From Otis tarda (taxonomy: Eukaryota; Chordata; Aves; Otidiformes; Otididae), in the NCBI GenBank assembly GCA_026413225.1, contig CM048572.1:3844001-3908000 (forward strand): a stretch of 64,000 nucleotides of DNA. Reading direction: 5' to 3'. Of the stretch, positions 40,122 through 52,900 are shown in pieces. The position numbers were made by a program, and so were the translations under genes. How positions within the stretch are numbered: the stretch's first letter is position 1; each line of letters starts with the position of its first letter. The notes under the pieces are model-generated. The model was not told where the DNA came from. It worked only from the letters and a program-made list of their open reading frames with translations, and did no database searches.

Positions 40122-40667
40122 TTTCTCTGCCCTGGTGAGACCCCACCTGCAGTACTGTGTCCAGTTCTGGAGCCCCCAACACAAGAAGGACATGGACCAG
40201 TTGGAGAAGGTCCAGAGGAGGGCCACAAAGACGATAAAAGGGCTGGAGCACCTCTCTTATGAGGACAGGCTGAGAGAGTTGGGGCTGTTCAGCCTGGAGA
40301 AGAGGAGGCTCCGGGGAGACCTGATAGCGGTCTTCCAGTACCTCAAGGGGGCCTACAAGAAAGATGGGGAGAAGCTGTTTAGTAGGGCCTGTTGCGATAG
40401 GACAAGGAGTATTGGTTTTAAAATAGTGGGGGGTAGATTTAGATTGGAAATTAGGAAAAAATTTTTTACAATGAGAGTTGTAGAGCACTGGAACAGGTTG
40501 CCCAGAGAGGCGGTGGATGCCCCATCCCTGGAAACATTCAAGGCCAGGTTGGCCGGGGCTCTGAGCAACCTGATCTGGTTGGAGATGTCCCTGCTCCTTG
40601 CAGGGGGGTTGGACTAGATGACCTTTGAAGGTCCCTTCCAACCTTAACCATTCTATGATTCTATGAA
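40122..40667 (+). mobile_element. CR1 LINE, longest copy, with open ORF2 C-terminus
   Basis: About 545 bp from TTTCTCTGCCCTGGTGAGAC to the terminal CCATTCTATGATTCTATGA. The frame from 40123 to the TAG at 40615-40617 is uninterrupted. It encodes the C-terminal end of the CR1 ORF2 polyprotein: [15 protein letters not shown], then EKVQRRATK, then [13 protein letters not shown], then [20 protein letters not shown]. Endonuclease and the reverse transcriptase catalytic core are absent through 5' truncation, so this is a dead copy. The intact frame and canonical tail suggest it is the youngest CR1 in the window. Confidence 0.96.
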
Positions 40668-41937
40668 TACATGGCAACCAGTTCTCAGCTGCAGGAATTT
40701 GGAAGCCTCTTGGGCTTAAGGGAATAACTGGAAAAATAAACTGGTTGACATAGAGTTACAGTCTCTGTCCTCTTTTCTAGCTGAATTTCCAACTGCCTGC
40801 TCCTGAGGACTCCCCGGTTGTCTAACCTCATTCTTATGGTTGTGACATATTCTGCTTTGCTCTAAGTAATCACGCAATCTTCTTCTAATGTGGCATACTG
40901 TGGAGAGAAAATCCCTTTATATATCACCTGGTACAGGGAATCTGCCAGTCCCTGTCATACAGAGATTCCTCATGTATGACTACCCATAGCTGGTGAAAAA
41001 GGGAGTTGCTGCTGCTGTAGAATCCTGAGAAAATGGACAAGCTGCAAGTGGTGTAGGGCAAGCAGGATATTTCAACGGTGCCTGCAAAGCCAGTGTTTTG
41101 TCAACCAACAGCTCCTTCTGCTGTATCTAGGAGTTAAACTGGAAATTTTAACTTTAATTTTTATTGTTGAGAGACAGGATTCTGAAAGAACACAGAGAAT
41201 TTATCTTGCAGATTGCCCAGATGTAAAAGGAAACCACAGCTACAGATGAGGGAAAGCCTATCTGCAGGAGCGATGCTTTTCCTCTGCTGCTCACAATGGT
41301 TCCACAGACCCATGACTCTGGAGAGTCACCCTCTATTTTACCTATGGTTTTGATTACCTTATTTATTTTTACGGAGATAATTTATATTTTGTCAGGAACT
41401 AGCTTATATGTTACTCTAATCTCTGCCACGTATTCCATTTGAAGATAAGAGCAGAAATATACTCAAGAAGAGGTAATAAAAATAAATGCACATGCGCAAT
41501 AGTAAAACAAACACTTAAATATTTTATTTATACATAATAAAATACACTCATAAAAAATGTGGTTTACTTTTGTTTGACGGAAAACAAGTGGTTTACCTGC
41601 TTTGTAATCTCACTTTCATTAGCATATTTAATTATGCTTTTGTATTTAGTCATCAAAATGCTCAATAATGTAAATTTTGTTCCTGGCCGTGGAATACCAC
41701 TGCTATGTGTGTCCATGATAGATGTTTTTAATAAAACCAGTAATTACCCTTTATTGTTGGTTTAAGTTGTTATTTTTAAGTTTGGTAGGGAACAACAGTT
41801 TTAGGTATTAGAGGAAGAAAGCTTTCATTTTACCATTTTATCATGTAATGGGAAAAAAATTCCACTTAAACAGGTGCTAGTAAACCCTTTTTTAAAAAGC
41901 AGTGCTTAATTATCTTGAAGTCGTTTACAAGTGAAGG

Positions 41938-42075
41938 TTTGGCAGCTCGGCTCTGGCTGTGAGCTGGAGCCGGCACAGGTAGGTAGGGCCATGGCAGGCG
42001 TCGGAAGCAGCCTGCGCCGTCGGGTTGCGGTCCCGCGCGCTGGCAGGCATAGCTTTTTGTGCCGCCTTGGGTACG
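41938..42075 (+). promoter_or_regulatory. Compact CpG cluster with Kozak-like ATG and possible donor
   Basis: Roughly 13 CpG occur in about 130 bp, nine of them between 41999 and 42039, inside AT-rich sequence. GGGCCATGGC at 41986-41995 is a good initiation context. The frame from that ATG starts MAGVGSSLRRRVAVPRAGR, an Arg-rich acid-free start. CTTGG|GTACGT at 42066-42076 could act as a splice donor. It could be an alternative first exon, a retrocopy 5' end or a chance GC-rich patch; I cannot choose. Confidence 0.35.
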
Positions 42076-45000
42076 TGCCACCATGTGGGCTTTTAGTCAG
42101 TGAGTGTGATGGGCACGTTCTGTAAAAAATTGAAAGGTCCGCTGAGTGAATCAAACATTGGATAGATCTGGGCTCAGTTTAAAGGCATTTTGGTTGATTT
42201 TTTTTTTTTTTTTTAAACAAGCTTGGACAATGAGATCACAGGATATTTAATGGGTTTTGTAATGTATCAAATATTTTTCCTTTTTTCTCTTTTTTTTTTT
42301 TTTTTGGAGTCTTAGGTTTCTTTCAGTACAGAATTCAGAGTACAATTTGCAACTGAAACAAAACTAGATCAACCAAAAAAATGAAGAAAATGTGCTGTGA
42401 ACTGAAGTAAAATGGTGGTGTTAACTGTTGAGAGAGCTCAGTCCCTGGCTCATCTAAGCAACATACTCCATTATCTGACTTTTCATCTTTCTGTTATAAT
42501 AGATTCTGTGTGGCAGGGCTCCTCCTTCCTCATTGCTCAGAGAATGCCGTAAGATAGCCTATTTTAGTTCATCAGCTGTAATGACACCTATTTCTTTGTG
42601 TGTGACTGGGGTTTAGTTGATTGTAGGTATCTCAACAAAAACGAGTTGTTTGTTCTCTGATTTTATTGTATCAGTCTCTCTCCTTTTTTTTGTCATTTCT
42701 CTGTTGCAAGTCTTTTCTCAGAACATGCCTTTCTGTATAATTGCCTGCTTTCAGCTTGGTCTGCGGTGTCTTTAGACCAGTGATGAAATCTGAAGTGGTT
42801 TTAAAAAAACAAAAAATTAAATTAGGTCCAAATATTAGGGAGTTGTTCTTTCTGCAGAAAAGGGCAAAGCCAAAACACTTCTACGGTATTGAAAGACAAG
42901 TGAACCATGTTTAACCAGTATTTTTGTCTGTCATGTCTGAAAAGGCGTTGGTACCACATTCAGTCTTGGAAGGCATTGAAAAGTGATGGGCAGCAGCTGT
43001 GTGAGATGTGACGCTCAGCAGAGGAACTCTGTCACAGAAAGATGTGGTGCACTTCAGGGATGGACGGAGTTGTCCATCATTCTAAAACGTCCACGTATAG
43101 GACATGGATATGGAAGGTGTTTATGGAACAGCTCCTCTGTTAGAATCTCTTTAAGGAGATGAAAAGCACGGACTGTAAAGTTGGTTGGTTTATCCTGAAC
43201 AGTCACACATGCTTGAATTGTGCACTTAAGGCAAACTACTTGAATGCTTTTGCTCTGTTTATCTTGCTACATTTTTTGACAGTAGGTATGTTTCCCTAGA
43301 CTGACTTAGTTTTATGGAAATTAGAGGAGGAGGAGGAATACGGAATAAAGGCAAGATGGAGAAGGCTTCAGCTCTGATCTAATACTTGGAGTAAAATCAT
43401 TGTCAGACAAATGACTTTGTTTTTCCGTCTGTGGAGCGAGAACAATGTCTTTGAAGAACACAAAGGGAACAGCCTGACTGCTGATTTGCTGCTGTGTGAA
43501 AAGTGGCCACTGTCTCGTTTTGTTGTGGGGGTGAAATATTCTGTGAAATTCTCAACCATTCTGTAATATTACCAAATGTATATTCTGTGAATTAAAATGA
43601 ATTTAAATATTTTCTGGGTCACAGAGAGAAGTTGCATCATGCTGGTAGCTGGGAGAACACAAGTTTTGGTGTTAGTGTCAACTACCAGTGCACCCAGTCA
43701 TCATCGTATCTCCTCCCAGTCTGCCAAGGAGGAAGGGGTGGGGACTTTACTGGGATGCCCAGATGTTTATTAGCCTGCTCTGACTGGAGAGACTGGCTGT
43801 TGGGTGTGTAGAGGAGAAGGCAGCAATCACTCACACCTGTTTTCCTTCTTTTTCTTGATCTGAAAACATCAGTTCAGGACTCACAGCTGCTGCACCTGTC
43901 ATGCTCATTTTTCTTCCCTTTGTGCATTCTCAGTCTCAGTAACCTACTGCTGGGAAACAGAATTTAATCAGTGGACACCTGCACTGCTAATGAACTCTGC
44001 TTCCTGCCCTCTGCGGGGTCAGGAGACATGGGCATTGGCCCTCAGACAGGTACAGACATCTTCTGCTCAATGTCATGTCTTTACTGATGGCAACAATTTC
44101 TTGCAATTAGGCTCCTGCAGCAGGTAGTTAACCTGGGGGCAGCAGCTGATTGTCTCCATTTAACTTCACTGCTCAACTTGAGCTTCGTGTTCGAACCCCA
44201 GTGCTTCACCGTTGCTTCCTTTCCTCTCTGCTCGTCTCTTGATGGAAGGGTTTAAAGCAGAGACAATTGTTATTAATAGTCTAAATCCACCTTTGCCTTT
44301 CTACACCTCACCTTCAGCAAGAAGACTTTAGTGAACAAAACGAGATCTGTAGCACTCAATAAGGAAAGAGCAAAACCAGCCATAAAAGTCAACTTTTCTG
44401 TAGAATTGTGGTAGCAGAAAATGCATCTGTGAACGTTGCAGGTCACTGGTGGGTCACAAATGCCTGGTTACCTGGGTTAAGGACTGAGAGCACAGCTGAA
44501 GGGTCACTGGGAGAGTTGGTTTCTGTTTGGGCCACTTGTACATCACAAGTGCTTCAGAAACGTTCCCGTCCTGCTGTTTGCAGAGTAATGACAGGTATGG
44601 GAGCATTGGTGGGAGATGCAGTGTTTAAAAATATTGTTCAGTCCACGCTGAAATAAAAGTATACTGTTTGTACAGTGAAACCCTAGAGATTGCAATTTTC
44701 TTTGCATGGGTTCAGGACTAGTTTTCATAGATCGGTGGCAGCTGTTTCATTACTCCTGCTTCTTAAGAATTTCCTTTGGTTTTTCCAAGGTCTCAGAACA
44801 TTTAGACAATTTTACTTTGGTTAATGCCAGTTACACCAGTGTATTTTTCTATGTGATCTCTTAAGTATTCAAATTGGGCCAGTCTGTTTCTATCTTCCTT
44901 TCATAGATATTTTTGTGCAGCTGAGGGTGTTGTACATATTAGCAGCTTTTCTTTCACCAGCCAAGTGCAAAGTTAATAATTTTCAAGTTTTTTTTCTTGC

Positions 45001-47649
45001 CTTATTTGGAAGCAATAATTCCAAGAATACAAAAATAGAGCAGTTTGTCCAGTTTCAAATACTCACCGCTGCTAGGGGATTGTAGATCAATTATGAACAT
45101 TTTTAGTGTTCTTGTTTCTTTTGGGGGAAAGTAAGTCACTACGACATAATGAAAAACAGATGATAGACAGTGGAGTCCCGGGGAAATGTATGACAGACCT
45201 TTTGAGATAGTATGCTTACAAAACTAAACTGTGGAAGGAATTAAATGGAGAAGGTAGTAGGACGACTGTCCTTTAAAAACAGCACTACAAAATCTCATCT
45301 TTGAAAATGAGTTTCAACGGCTTACGCTGCAGAGGAAATCAGTGTGGCAACAGGAGAACATTTTCAAAATGACATAGTCTCAGTTTCCAGAAAAAAGAAA
45401 TTGAAACCAACAGAAGAGATCCAGAGAGAATATAAAGCTTTCTAGGTCCAGCTTCTATCTGTTGATTTAATTCCAGTTTGGTTTCTTCCTCTCTGAACCT
45501 AAAGTTTAAATAGTTTTTACTTTTTTATTCTCCCTTTGCTCAAAAATCTGGAATGCCATTGGATGTCAAGTCTCTGCACCTGCTGTCAGAGGCTCCTCAG
45601 GCTGTGGGTATTTCTGAAACCTGCATCTCTTTCCTGCTTTTGCTGTGAACTACAGCACTGGGATCTCATTTTCTCACTGCAATATCTCACATTTTGGGAT
45701 TATCAGCCTTGGGAGAATGCGGTATGTTCTGTGATTGGGCAGTGGGGTAGGGACTATGTTTGGAATCTGTATTTTAATTCCTCCCTTCGTAACTCAAAGT
45801 CACCCGTGGCCAATAGGACCGTTACTCTCTTGAAAGAATTGTGTTGGAAATCTAAAGAAAAGCCTCAAAATGTATATTAGACAATTTATGGTAAAATTTT
45901 CAGTAGAATTAGAAACTGGTTGATATAAGGCAGCTTCCAATACTTAAATTTTTGAGTAAGAAAGGAAAGGGCAAATGTGATCAAGATGAGAAGGCAAGCT
46001 AAAAAAAATGCAGGTGATCTTCCACAGTCCAGGTTTTGGACACATGGCTTGGTGAGATGATGCTGAATCAGAGTTGTTCCTTTCCCACTGATAAAGTCAG
46101 CACATCCGACATCGATAAACCAAACACCCTCAAATTACTAACTCATTCCATAGCATGACTGACTTAAAGAAAATAACAGTAATTTAAAAAAAAAAAAAAA
46201 CAACCAACAGTATAGCATTAACATATGGAGGTTGATTGCCATCTTCAGCTGCGTTGTTGTCTTGGCATGAAATGTTTTTGCCATATCTCAGCCTGGGTTG
46301 GGGTCTGGAGTCGATCGCTTGGTGTAGTGGAGAGTTCGGAAGGACAAGCATCTGCATCTGCTTTTGGTTTTCTTTCCTTTGGATGTATCTTAGAGTGAGG
46401 CTTGTGCTTACCTTTACAGTTTCAGAGGCTGAAATATTTTGCAGAACCGTTCTTTTGCTTGTCTTGTTTATCTGTACACTTAATCTACAGGAATGTTCTT
46501 TTCATGGATTTTTTTAAAAAGGAATGATTATCACCTAAGTATATATGTGGATATTTATGCATACAAACTTACTAATTTCTAAATTCTGTATTTTTTTTTT
46601 GACACACAGAGGTCTGAAGAATTTCATTTAAGAGGTGTTTTCTAAGGGAATGCTGTGACTTATGGAATCCTAAACCAGTTGCTAGCTTTAGACCCCTGGT
46701 CCTTTAATATCCGTCACATTTCAAAAGTGCGTGTGTGTGTATCTATATAAAAAAAAATCAGAATCGGGTTCATTTCAGAAGTAGCTATTTTCCCATTACC
46801 AGTCACTAGAGTTTTTTAGAAGTAATACAGAATATGTTGGTTCTTGTAGTGTATTTTCTTGTGCATTTGCTTATGCTGCTGTGTGCTTTACTTTCAAGAA
46901 TTATTAGAAGTCTTTTTCTCCACTTTATCTCGAGGAAGTGTAACTAGTCCTTACAACTTTTTTTCCCCATGAAAATATTCTGTTCCTTTCATAGGTTGAA
47001 ATCGTGAGAGAACATGAGAAGTGGGTGAAGCACTGAATTGTGCTATAAATCAAGAAACTTTAGGTTAAATTATGTATTTTGTAATTACCTTGCTTAACTA
47101 TGTATTGAGCAAAAAAGCAAACAGGCTGCACAAGTAGAAGAAATGTCAGATAAACCAACTATGACATCTGTAGTGTTATTACCATCTGACATATCTCAGA
47201 CACTGATTTTACTCGCTCATCCTTCATTCTTTATATCTGCCTGTCTAGCAGTGCATGCATTTATATTTTATATAAAGGGCAGTCTCTAGTCAGAGCGTTT
47301 GATTTATGCTGTTAAAAATAAATTAAGGAACAGCAGGTGAAATGATTCCTACGCATGAATATTCAAACTGTACCTCACTCAGCTACTGTAGAAAGAATAA
47401 TAAAAAGCAATGAGGCTTTGGTGTGGCCAAGGCATGGGTACGATCTGAAAGACAAGTTTTATTGGCACAAGGTTGAGATGACTCAGAAAACTTACTCAAG
47501 GAATGGTATGATCTGCTCACGTGCCCCATTACCAAAATGTTCAAGAGCTTAAAAAATTGAGGGGCAGTAGCACTGGGAAGTTGAAAGTCTAATGGGCAGG
47601 CTCTTAATTTTGATTCTTACACTCTTGTGCTTTAGTCTCTGAGCAGAAT

Positions 47650-47679
47650 GGGTTTAGGGTCGGCAGGAGGGGGTAGGGG
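47650..47679 (+). other. Possible G-quadruplex motif
   Basis: Four G runs (3, 3, 5 and 4 G) are separated by loops of 4, 9 and 2 bases on the plus (presumed non-template) strand. The middle loop is longer than the usual limit of 7. Confidence 0.45.
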
Positions 47680-47699
47680 CTATGCAGCTAAATTGAAAC

Positions 47700-47768
47700 C
47701 TGGGAGACTTGGGTTCATTCCTTCATTCCTTCTCTGGCAGCCATTTCCTGTGTATTTGCATCACTTAG
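47700..47768 (+). mobile_element. MIR-like SINE remnant (core)
   Basis: CTGGGAGACTTGGGTTCATT, then TCTCTGGCAGCCATTTCCTG, then TGTATTTGCATCACTTAGG parallel the MIR core (CCTGGGTTCGAATCCTGGCT, CTGCCACTTACTAGC, TGTGTGACC..AAGTTACTTA). The tRNA-like head and the tail are not recognisable. Confidence 0.45.
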
Positions 47769-47830
47769 GAGTGGTCTCACAAAGATATTTAGGCACTTTC
47801 AAGTAGACCATCAATTACCTTTTTTTTAGC

Positions 47831-47855
47831 TTTTTTTTTTTTTTTTTTTTTTTTT
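47831..47855 (+). repeat. T25 homopolymer
   Basis: Twenty-five T, preceded by a T8 run at 47820-47827. It lies about 330 bp upstream of the FN3-2 exon but is separate from its polypyrimidine tract. Confidence 0.85.
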
Positions 47856-48146
47856 GGTAAGAGTGAGGAAAGTGTGACTTTCACACTACTTAACTGATGA
47901 GAATCATGCTGCCATTGTTGGATTCAGTGAGGTTTTACAGGAATAAGGAGCATGACCGATGTTCAGGGTCCTGTGATGGGGTTTTCAGGTTATTCAGGAG
48001 CCAGAATACATTTATGGAGCTGACATTAATTTAGCTAGCACTTTTACCTTGTAAAGACAAGAATGTTCAGAGTTGTGAAGTAGTTAGATACTCTGGCGAT
48101 ATGGAAGGAGGCGTATTAATGGATGACTGACTTATTTTAGTGACAA

Positions 48147-48570
<424 letters not shown>

Positions 48571-49792
48571 TAGGCTTACAAATGGCTTCTCTGACAGTGT
48601 GTGTTATGCAAGTAAAACTTGTAGGTGTAAATTTCCATTTCACAGCCCTGTTCTTGAAAGAGCATGGCTCCCTGAAGGGTTTGGAAGTGACAAGCGCCAG
48701 TCTGAGCACTTACTGAGCAGCAGTAGGTTTAATTCTATAGAAGTTGTGTTCTAAGCTACCCAGGACCCACAGAGCAGCTTCTTTTATCATATCGGCAAAT
48801 CTAATCCTGCCGTTCATTGATTTTTCTTGTGCCTTCACATCGACATCCCAAAAATATGTATAATGCTGTCCTTTCCAGAGTGTATCTTTTCTTAATGCTG
48901 GTCTTCTGGACGTAGCACTTTTTATACGTCTTGGAAGCTAAATTGCTTTGGTGCTAACTCTTGTGTTCTTGATACAAGAGAACTGTTTTCCAGAAGTACT
49001 GATGGAAGGCTTTAAAGTGTTGTTATCCCACCTGAGCTATTTCAGACCAAGGACTCTTATAGACTACAAGCTGTGTCCTAATGTGTTAAAAAGAAGAGTT
49101 CTTCCTCTGCCAGAGCTGTTAAGGAGTTGCTGTCCTGAGTTTCTCTCAGCTGGAAGTAGCTCTTGCAGTCCAGTATATCATACGGGGGGACATCAGAGGA
49201 TGGCAGATCTTTCAGAAAAATGAACAGGGTTTTTTATCAGACAGGCTTGGGAGTGCATTTAGTTATCTTCCACAGCATTAAAATTTTGCTTGAGTAGGTG
49301 GATTTTTTAGCTGGCCTTGTAGCCACAATGAAATACAAATCTTACATTGTTCCTTTACTAAGAAAATCAATCTTTCATATTGATAAAGGTGTGCAGCCCA
49401 GTAGCATCTCTGTGCCAGTCTGGCTGTTTAGGTGGATAGAGCTTTGCTGTTGTGTTGCAGAAGGACAAAGTAAATTCCCCACTGTTGCTGTGCTGCACTG
49501 GAATAAGTATGGACTGAAATTAGTTTAATATTTTCATGGATTCTGATTTTATTTATCACTTACTGGTTAGATTAGAGGTTTTTTTTATTTGAACCAAAGG
49601 CTGAGAATAGGCCTTTGATATTTCAAGTACCTTGGTGTTATGGTAGTGCCTTGAGGATTTTTTTTATTTTATTTTATTTTTATTTGGTTTATTTTCAGCT
49701 CTGAACTTCCAGTCTGATGGCCTCTTGGTGTCTTCTGGTGTGTGTGCAACTGGAGCTGATGGTAGCTTCTAACACAGCTTTTTTGTTTGTGG

Positions 49793-49821
49793 TTTTTTTT
49801 TTTTTTTTTTCCCCCTTGTAG
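49793..49821 (+). other. 3' splice site with T18-C5 tract
   Basis: The acceptor of the 49822 exon consists of 18 consecutive T (49793-49810), five C and TTGTAG. The AG is at 49820-49821. It is supported by the uninterrupted reading frame from the previous exon. Confidence 0.85.
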
Positions 49822-49931
49822 TTCCTGGACCCATTCCCTTGGAATCCATCCAAGGAGGACCTTTTGAAGAGAAGATCTATGTTCAGTGGAAGCCTCCAAA
49901 TGAGACAAATGGCGTCATTACACTCTATGAG
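49822..49931 (+). CDS. PTPRT: PTPRT-like receptor tyrosine phosphatase, exon for first part of third fibronectin III repeat
   Basis: This internal exon of 110 nt starts in phase 1 and ends in phase 0. Its first two bases complete a Val codon begun by the last G of the 48188-48484 exon, so TEED continues into [13 protein letters not shown] with no break. The peptide contains the B-strand Trp in YVQWKPP and a possible N-glycosylation site, N-E-T, and ends at VITLYE just before the donor GTGAGG. Only the A to C strands of the FN3 fold are encoded; the rest must lie on a later exon. The 110-nt size agrees with the split third FN3 repeat as I recall it for this family. The GGPFEEKIY and KPPNETNGV segments favour PTPRT; PTPRK and PTPRM differ there by memory. 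The continuation of the repeat (an HHLF..YPGTTY-type segment) was not found before 64000. Confidence 0.88.
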
Positions 49932-49937
49932 GTGAGG
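49932..49937 (+). other. 5' splice site GTGAGG
   Basis: Donor GAG|GTGAGG directly after the ITLYE codons. Translation beyond it ([11 protein letters not shown]) no longer resembles the family, so the exon ends here. Confidence 0.85.
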
Positions 49938-52900
49938 AGAACAGATTGTTGTCAAGGAATACATGCCACAGGGCCCTTTTCGTATGTGTTTAAGCCAATC
50001 CTGAGCTCTGAGAGATTTCAGCAGGTGCTAAAAGAAGCCTGATTAAAATAGATAACAATTTTCAAGATAGTCTGCTGCTGTCACTGAAAAAGTTTTCCAG
50101 TTCAAAAAAAGAGAAAAGATTTCTTTACCGATATTTGTGGCAAAATGAGAGCCATGTATCTCGGGTGTTCAATTCCCATCCTTTTTTCTTCTGCAGTGTC
50201 TCCAAGGTCTGTTTTCTTTTTCTTTTTTTTTTTTGAGATAAACTTCTGTTAGTTTTTATACCTAAATACTGTAACTAATTCATCTGTCTTTCTGATAGTC
50301 ATCGTATTTCCTGCCAATCTCAGAAGGATGTAGCCATTAAATCTTACAGTGCTGATCTTGAATGTTTCAATGATACACCTAATCTAGCGCAACCACTTTC
50401 CCCACCCCCAAACAAAATATACAGCAGGTCATACCATGACCACTAACCATCCTTTGTGGGCTCAAAAAAAAAATTAGATGTGATTCTAGAGGAGATGTTT
50501 CTTGTTAAAGTACAGAAGTGTTACTGTTGTCATGTGCTTTTGGTGAGACTGCATCCATAATGTCATGTACATCCAAACATGAGGAAAAGGACTGTAGAAG
50601 GAGGACTGATTTAGAGGATCACGTGAAATGGGAGACAGTTGTACAAGAGAAAGTAAAGGCATTTTTATTAAATGTCGGAAAGCGGTGCACCAATGCTGAC
50701 TAAGCGTGTTTCAGTGTATACGTTCAGCATTTACCACAGTAAGATTAAAAAAAGTGGAAAAAATCCTTTGATGGTGATAATATGGTAAAAATCCTCACTC
50801 TGGGCTTGTGCAGCATGGTCTGATACAGAGGGACAAGAATCACTTTTTTTTTTTGCTTTCTCTTTTATGCTGGGAGAATGTACAAACTTATTTTGGGAAA
50901 GGCATGGGTGCAGGAAGCATCTTTGCCACTGCCAATGAGGTTCTGCTCATTCCCTCTTCCCATCCAGCTTCTCCATTTGGAACAGTATGTCTTATAACAT
51001 GTCACTCCTAGATCTCCTTGCTAATGCTGTCTCTAACACAGCGATGGGAAATGGGAAAAATCAAGCAGGTTTAACATCAATGAGCTCTTACACAGCATGA
51101 GCAAGAAATCTTTCTCCTGGACTCAAATGTAACTGCACTTTAACATCATCTCTCCAGCTGGCTTACAAAAGGTAGATTGAGTTTGATACAGCAAGACTAA
51201 ATAAAGGAACAGAAGTTCCTCTTGCTAGTTTTGTGTTATTTGAGCCAGCGATAACCCTTGACTAAAGTAAGGAGTCATTTTTTTGTTGGTCACTGTTGAG
51301 ACACTTGTAGAAACCTGTGCAGGTTGCATAGCACCTTTCTGTGCTAGAACAGAGCAAACCCTTGCAATTTCTTGGTTTTTGAAGGTGTACTACAGGCTAT
51401 CCTGTGTCTGGTAAGGAATTATTATAAAGCTGTCTGTATTTCTAAGGAAATAATCTGAATAGAATCAGTTGCAAATTCATTATTTTTTCTGGCAGCATGG
51501 GTGACCTATAATGGAACACATTAAAAATAATCCAAGTCAAATGATGCAAAAATAACTCCTTTTAATTTTTAAAGAGGCCGTTTCCTACTAAAATATTGCC
51601 TTAGGCTCAGCTCATTGAAAGGACTTCAGCAATCTGAGTAGCTTTTCTGGCTGAGCAGCTGCAGAGAGATACTTCAATGCCTCCAGGGTAGTGATGCATC
51701 ATGACAGTGCCTTTACCCCTCAAGTCATATCATTGCTCGCGTCTCGGTGGAGCCACAAACAAATTTTTCTGTTCTGATAATGACTTTGTGCATATTTGGC
51801 AGCTGAAGCCAAAGAGAAGTCAAGGTGAAATAGAACCCTTCCTCCCTTTCCTCCTCATCTCCGAAAGGCTAAGAATCCAAGTGTTAGAAACACCAGGAGA
51901 ACCAGAATGCCTGAAGGCTGTCGTGAATGGAAATATTTTCCTTTCCTCTCCCTTCTTACATGTAAAATTCATACAGAATGTTCCCATTCTCCATGGCGCC
52001 ATGAGACAAGGTCATCAGCTGGAGATAAAAATACAGATGAGGAGTTACACAGAACCTGGAGAGATGGCCAGAGCATTCCCAGGGTAGCTGTCTGGCTGTT
52101 GGAGTCTGTATTGCAAGCAAATATGAGCACCTGTTCCGAGTAACAGGAGATGCTGGTTTTGAAATTGCTGAGTAAATGAAGTAGAGGGTTTTTTTTTTTA
52201 CAGAAACATCTCATCCTGATACCTGTAATTGAAGTTTAATTTTCCTAAAAATACTGAGAAACATCCAGTATTGTCGAGATAGTTGCATCCTTTCTATTGC
52301 CTGCTTAATCCCTAGCCTCCTATAGGTACTTAAACCTGCGCTTTTGTCTCTACTAGTATTATTTTAGGATTTCCTGCCATTTGTCTAGGACCAAAGTAAT
52401 TCCTCAGTAGTAATGACCTCCGAAGTGTTATTTTAGGCACAGGGGTCAGACATTTTTCGGTGTCATCGTGTCTTTACACTTCTTTAACAGAGTTCAGCTG
52501 ACCTATTAGTTGAAGAGGAAAAAAAAAACCAAAACCTAGTGGTTATTCTCTGATAGGTTTTTCAGTTCTTTCCGTGGCCTACAGTACCGATCCAGGTAGA
52601 AGCAGAAGGCTTTAACAACAACAGAAGAAAAAAAGGTCAAACTATGAACTTGTGTGACGCTACTCTAATGAGATCCCTGTAGGAGCACGGTTCCTGAAAC
52701 CCGGCGCCAGCGGTGCTGCTCTGTCACCAGGAGGAGCTGGGAGGCTCAGGGATGTGCTGGCAAATTTGCAGCTACCTAGAAACCCTGCAGAGGTGTTGCT
52801 GTCAATAGGGAGAGAAAAACCCAAGAGCCTACCAACGTTTATTAAAGAAAAGTTCCCTGCCAAGTCCAGATCAAGAAATATCACGTTATGAATTTGAGCT

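Larger units (their letters stand above)
40668..48146 (+). other. PTPRT: Upstream intron, last segment before the FN3-2 exon
   Basis: AT-rich non-coding sequence with long T tracts (42198-42214, 42291-42305, 47820-47827 and 47831-47855), a compact CpG cluster (41938-42075), a possible G-quadruplex motif (47650-47679) and a MIR-like remnant (47700-47768). No gene was recognised in it. Confidence 0.6.

Noticed and set aside
40111-40677. 188-codon open frame on the minus strand
   Set aside because: It is the antisense shadow of the CR1 copy at 40122-40667.
44180-44215. tRNA-like B-box GTGTTCGAACCCC
   Set aside because: No A-box, anticodon arm or acceptor-stem pairing at the required spacing; not a tRNA gene or clear tRNA-derived SINE.
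47831-47855. Long T run considered as the reverse-strand tail of a SINE or processed pseudogene
   Set aside because: No element body or coding remnant is recognisable on the side where it would have to lie.
51701-52087. 128-codon plus-strand frame downstream of the PTPRT exons
   Set aside because: No similarity to the remaining FN3, transmembrane or phosphatase parts of the receptor, no convincing splice sites and no known domain.
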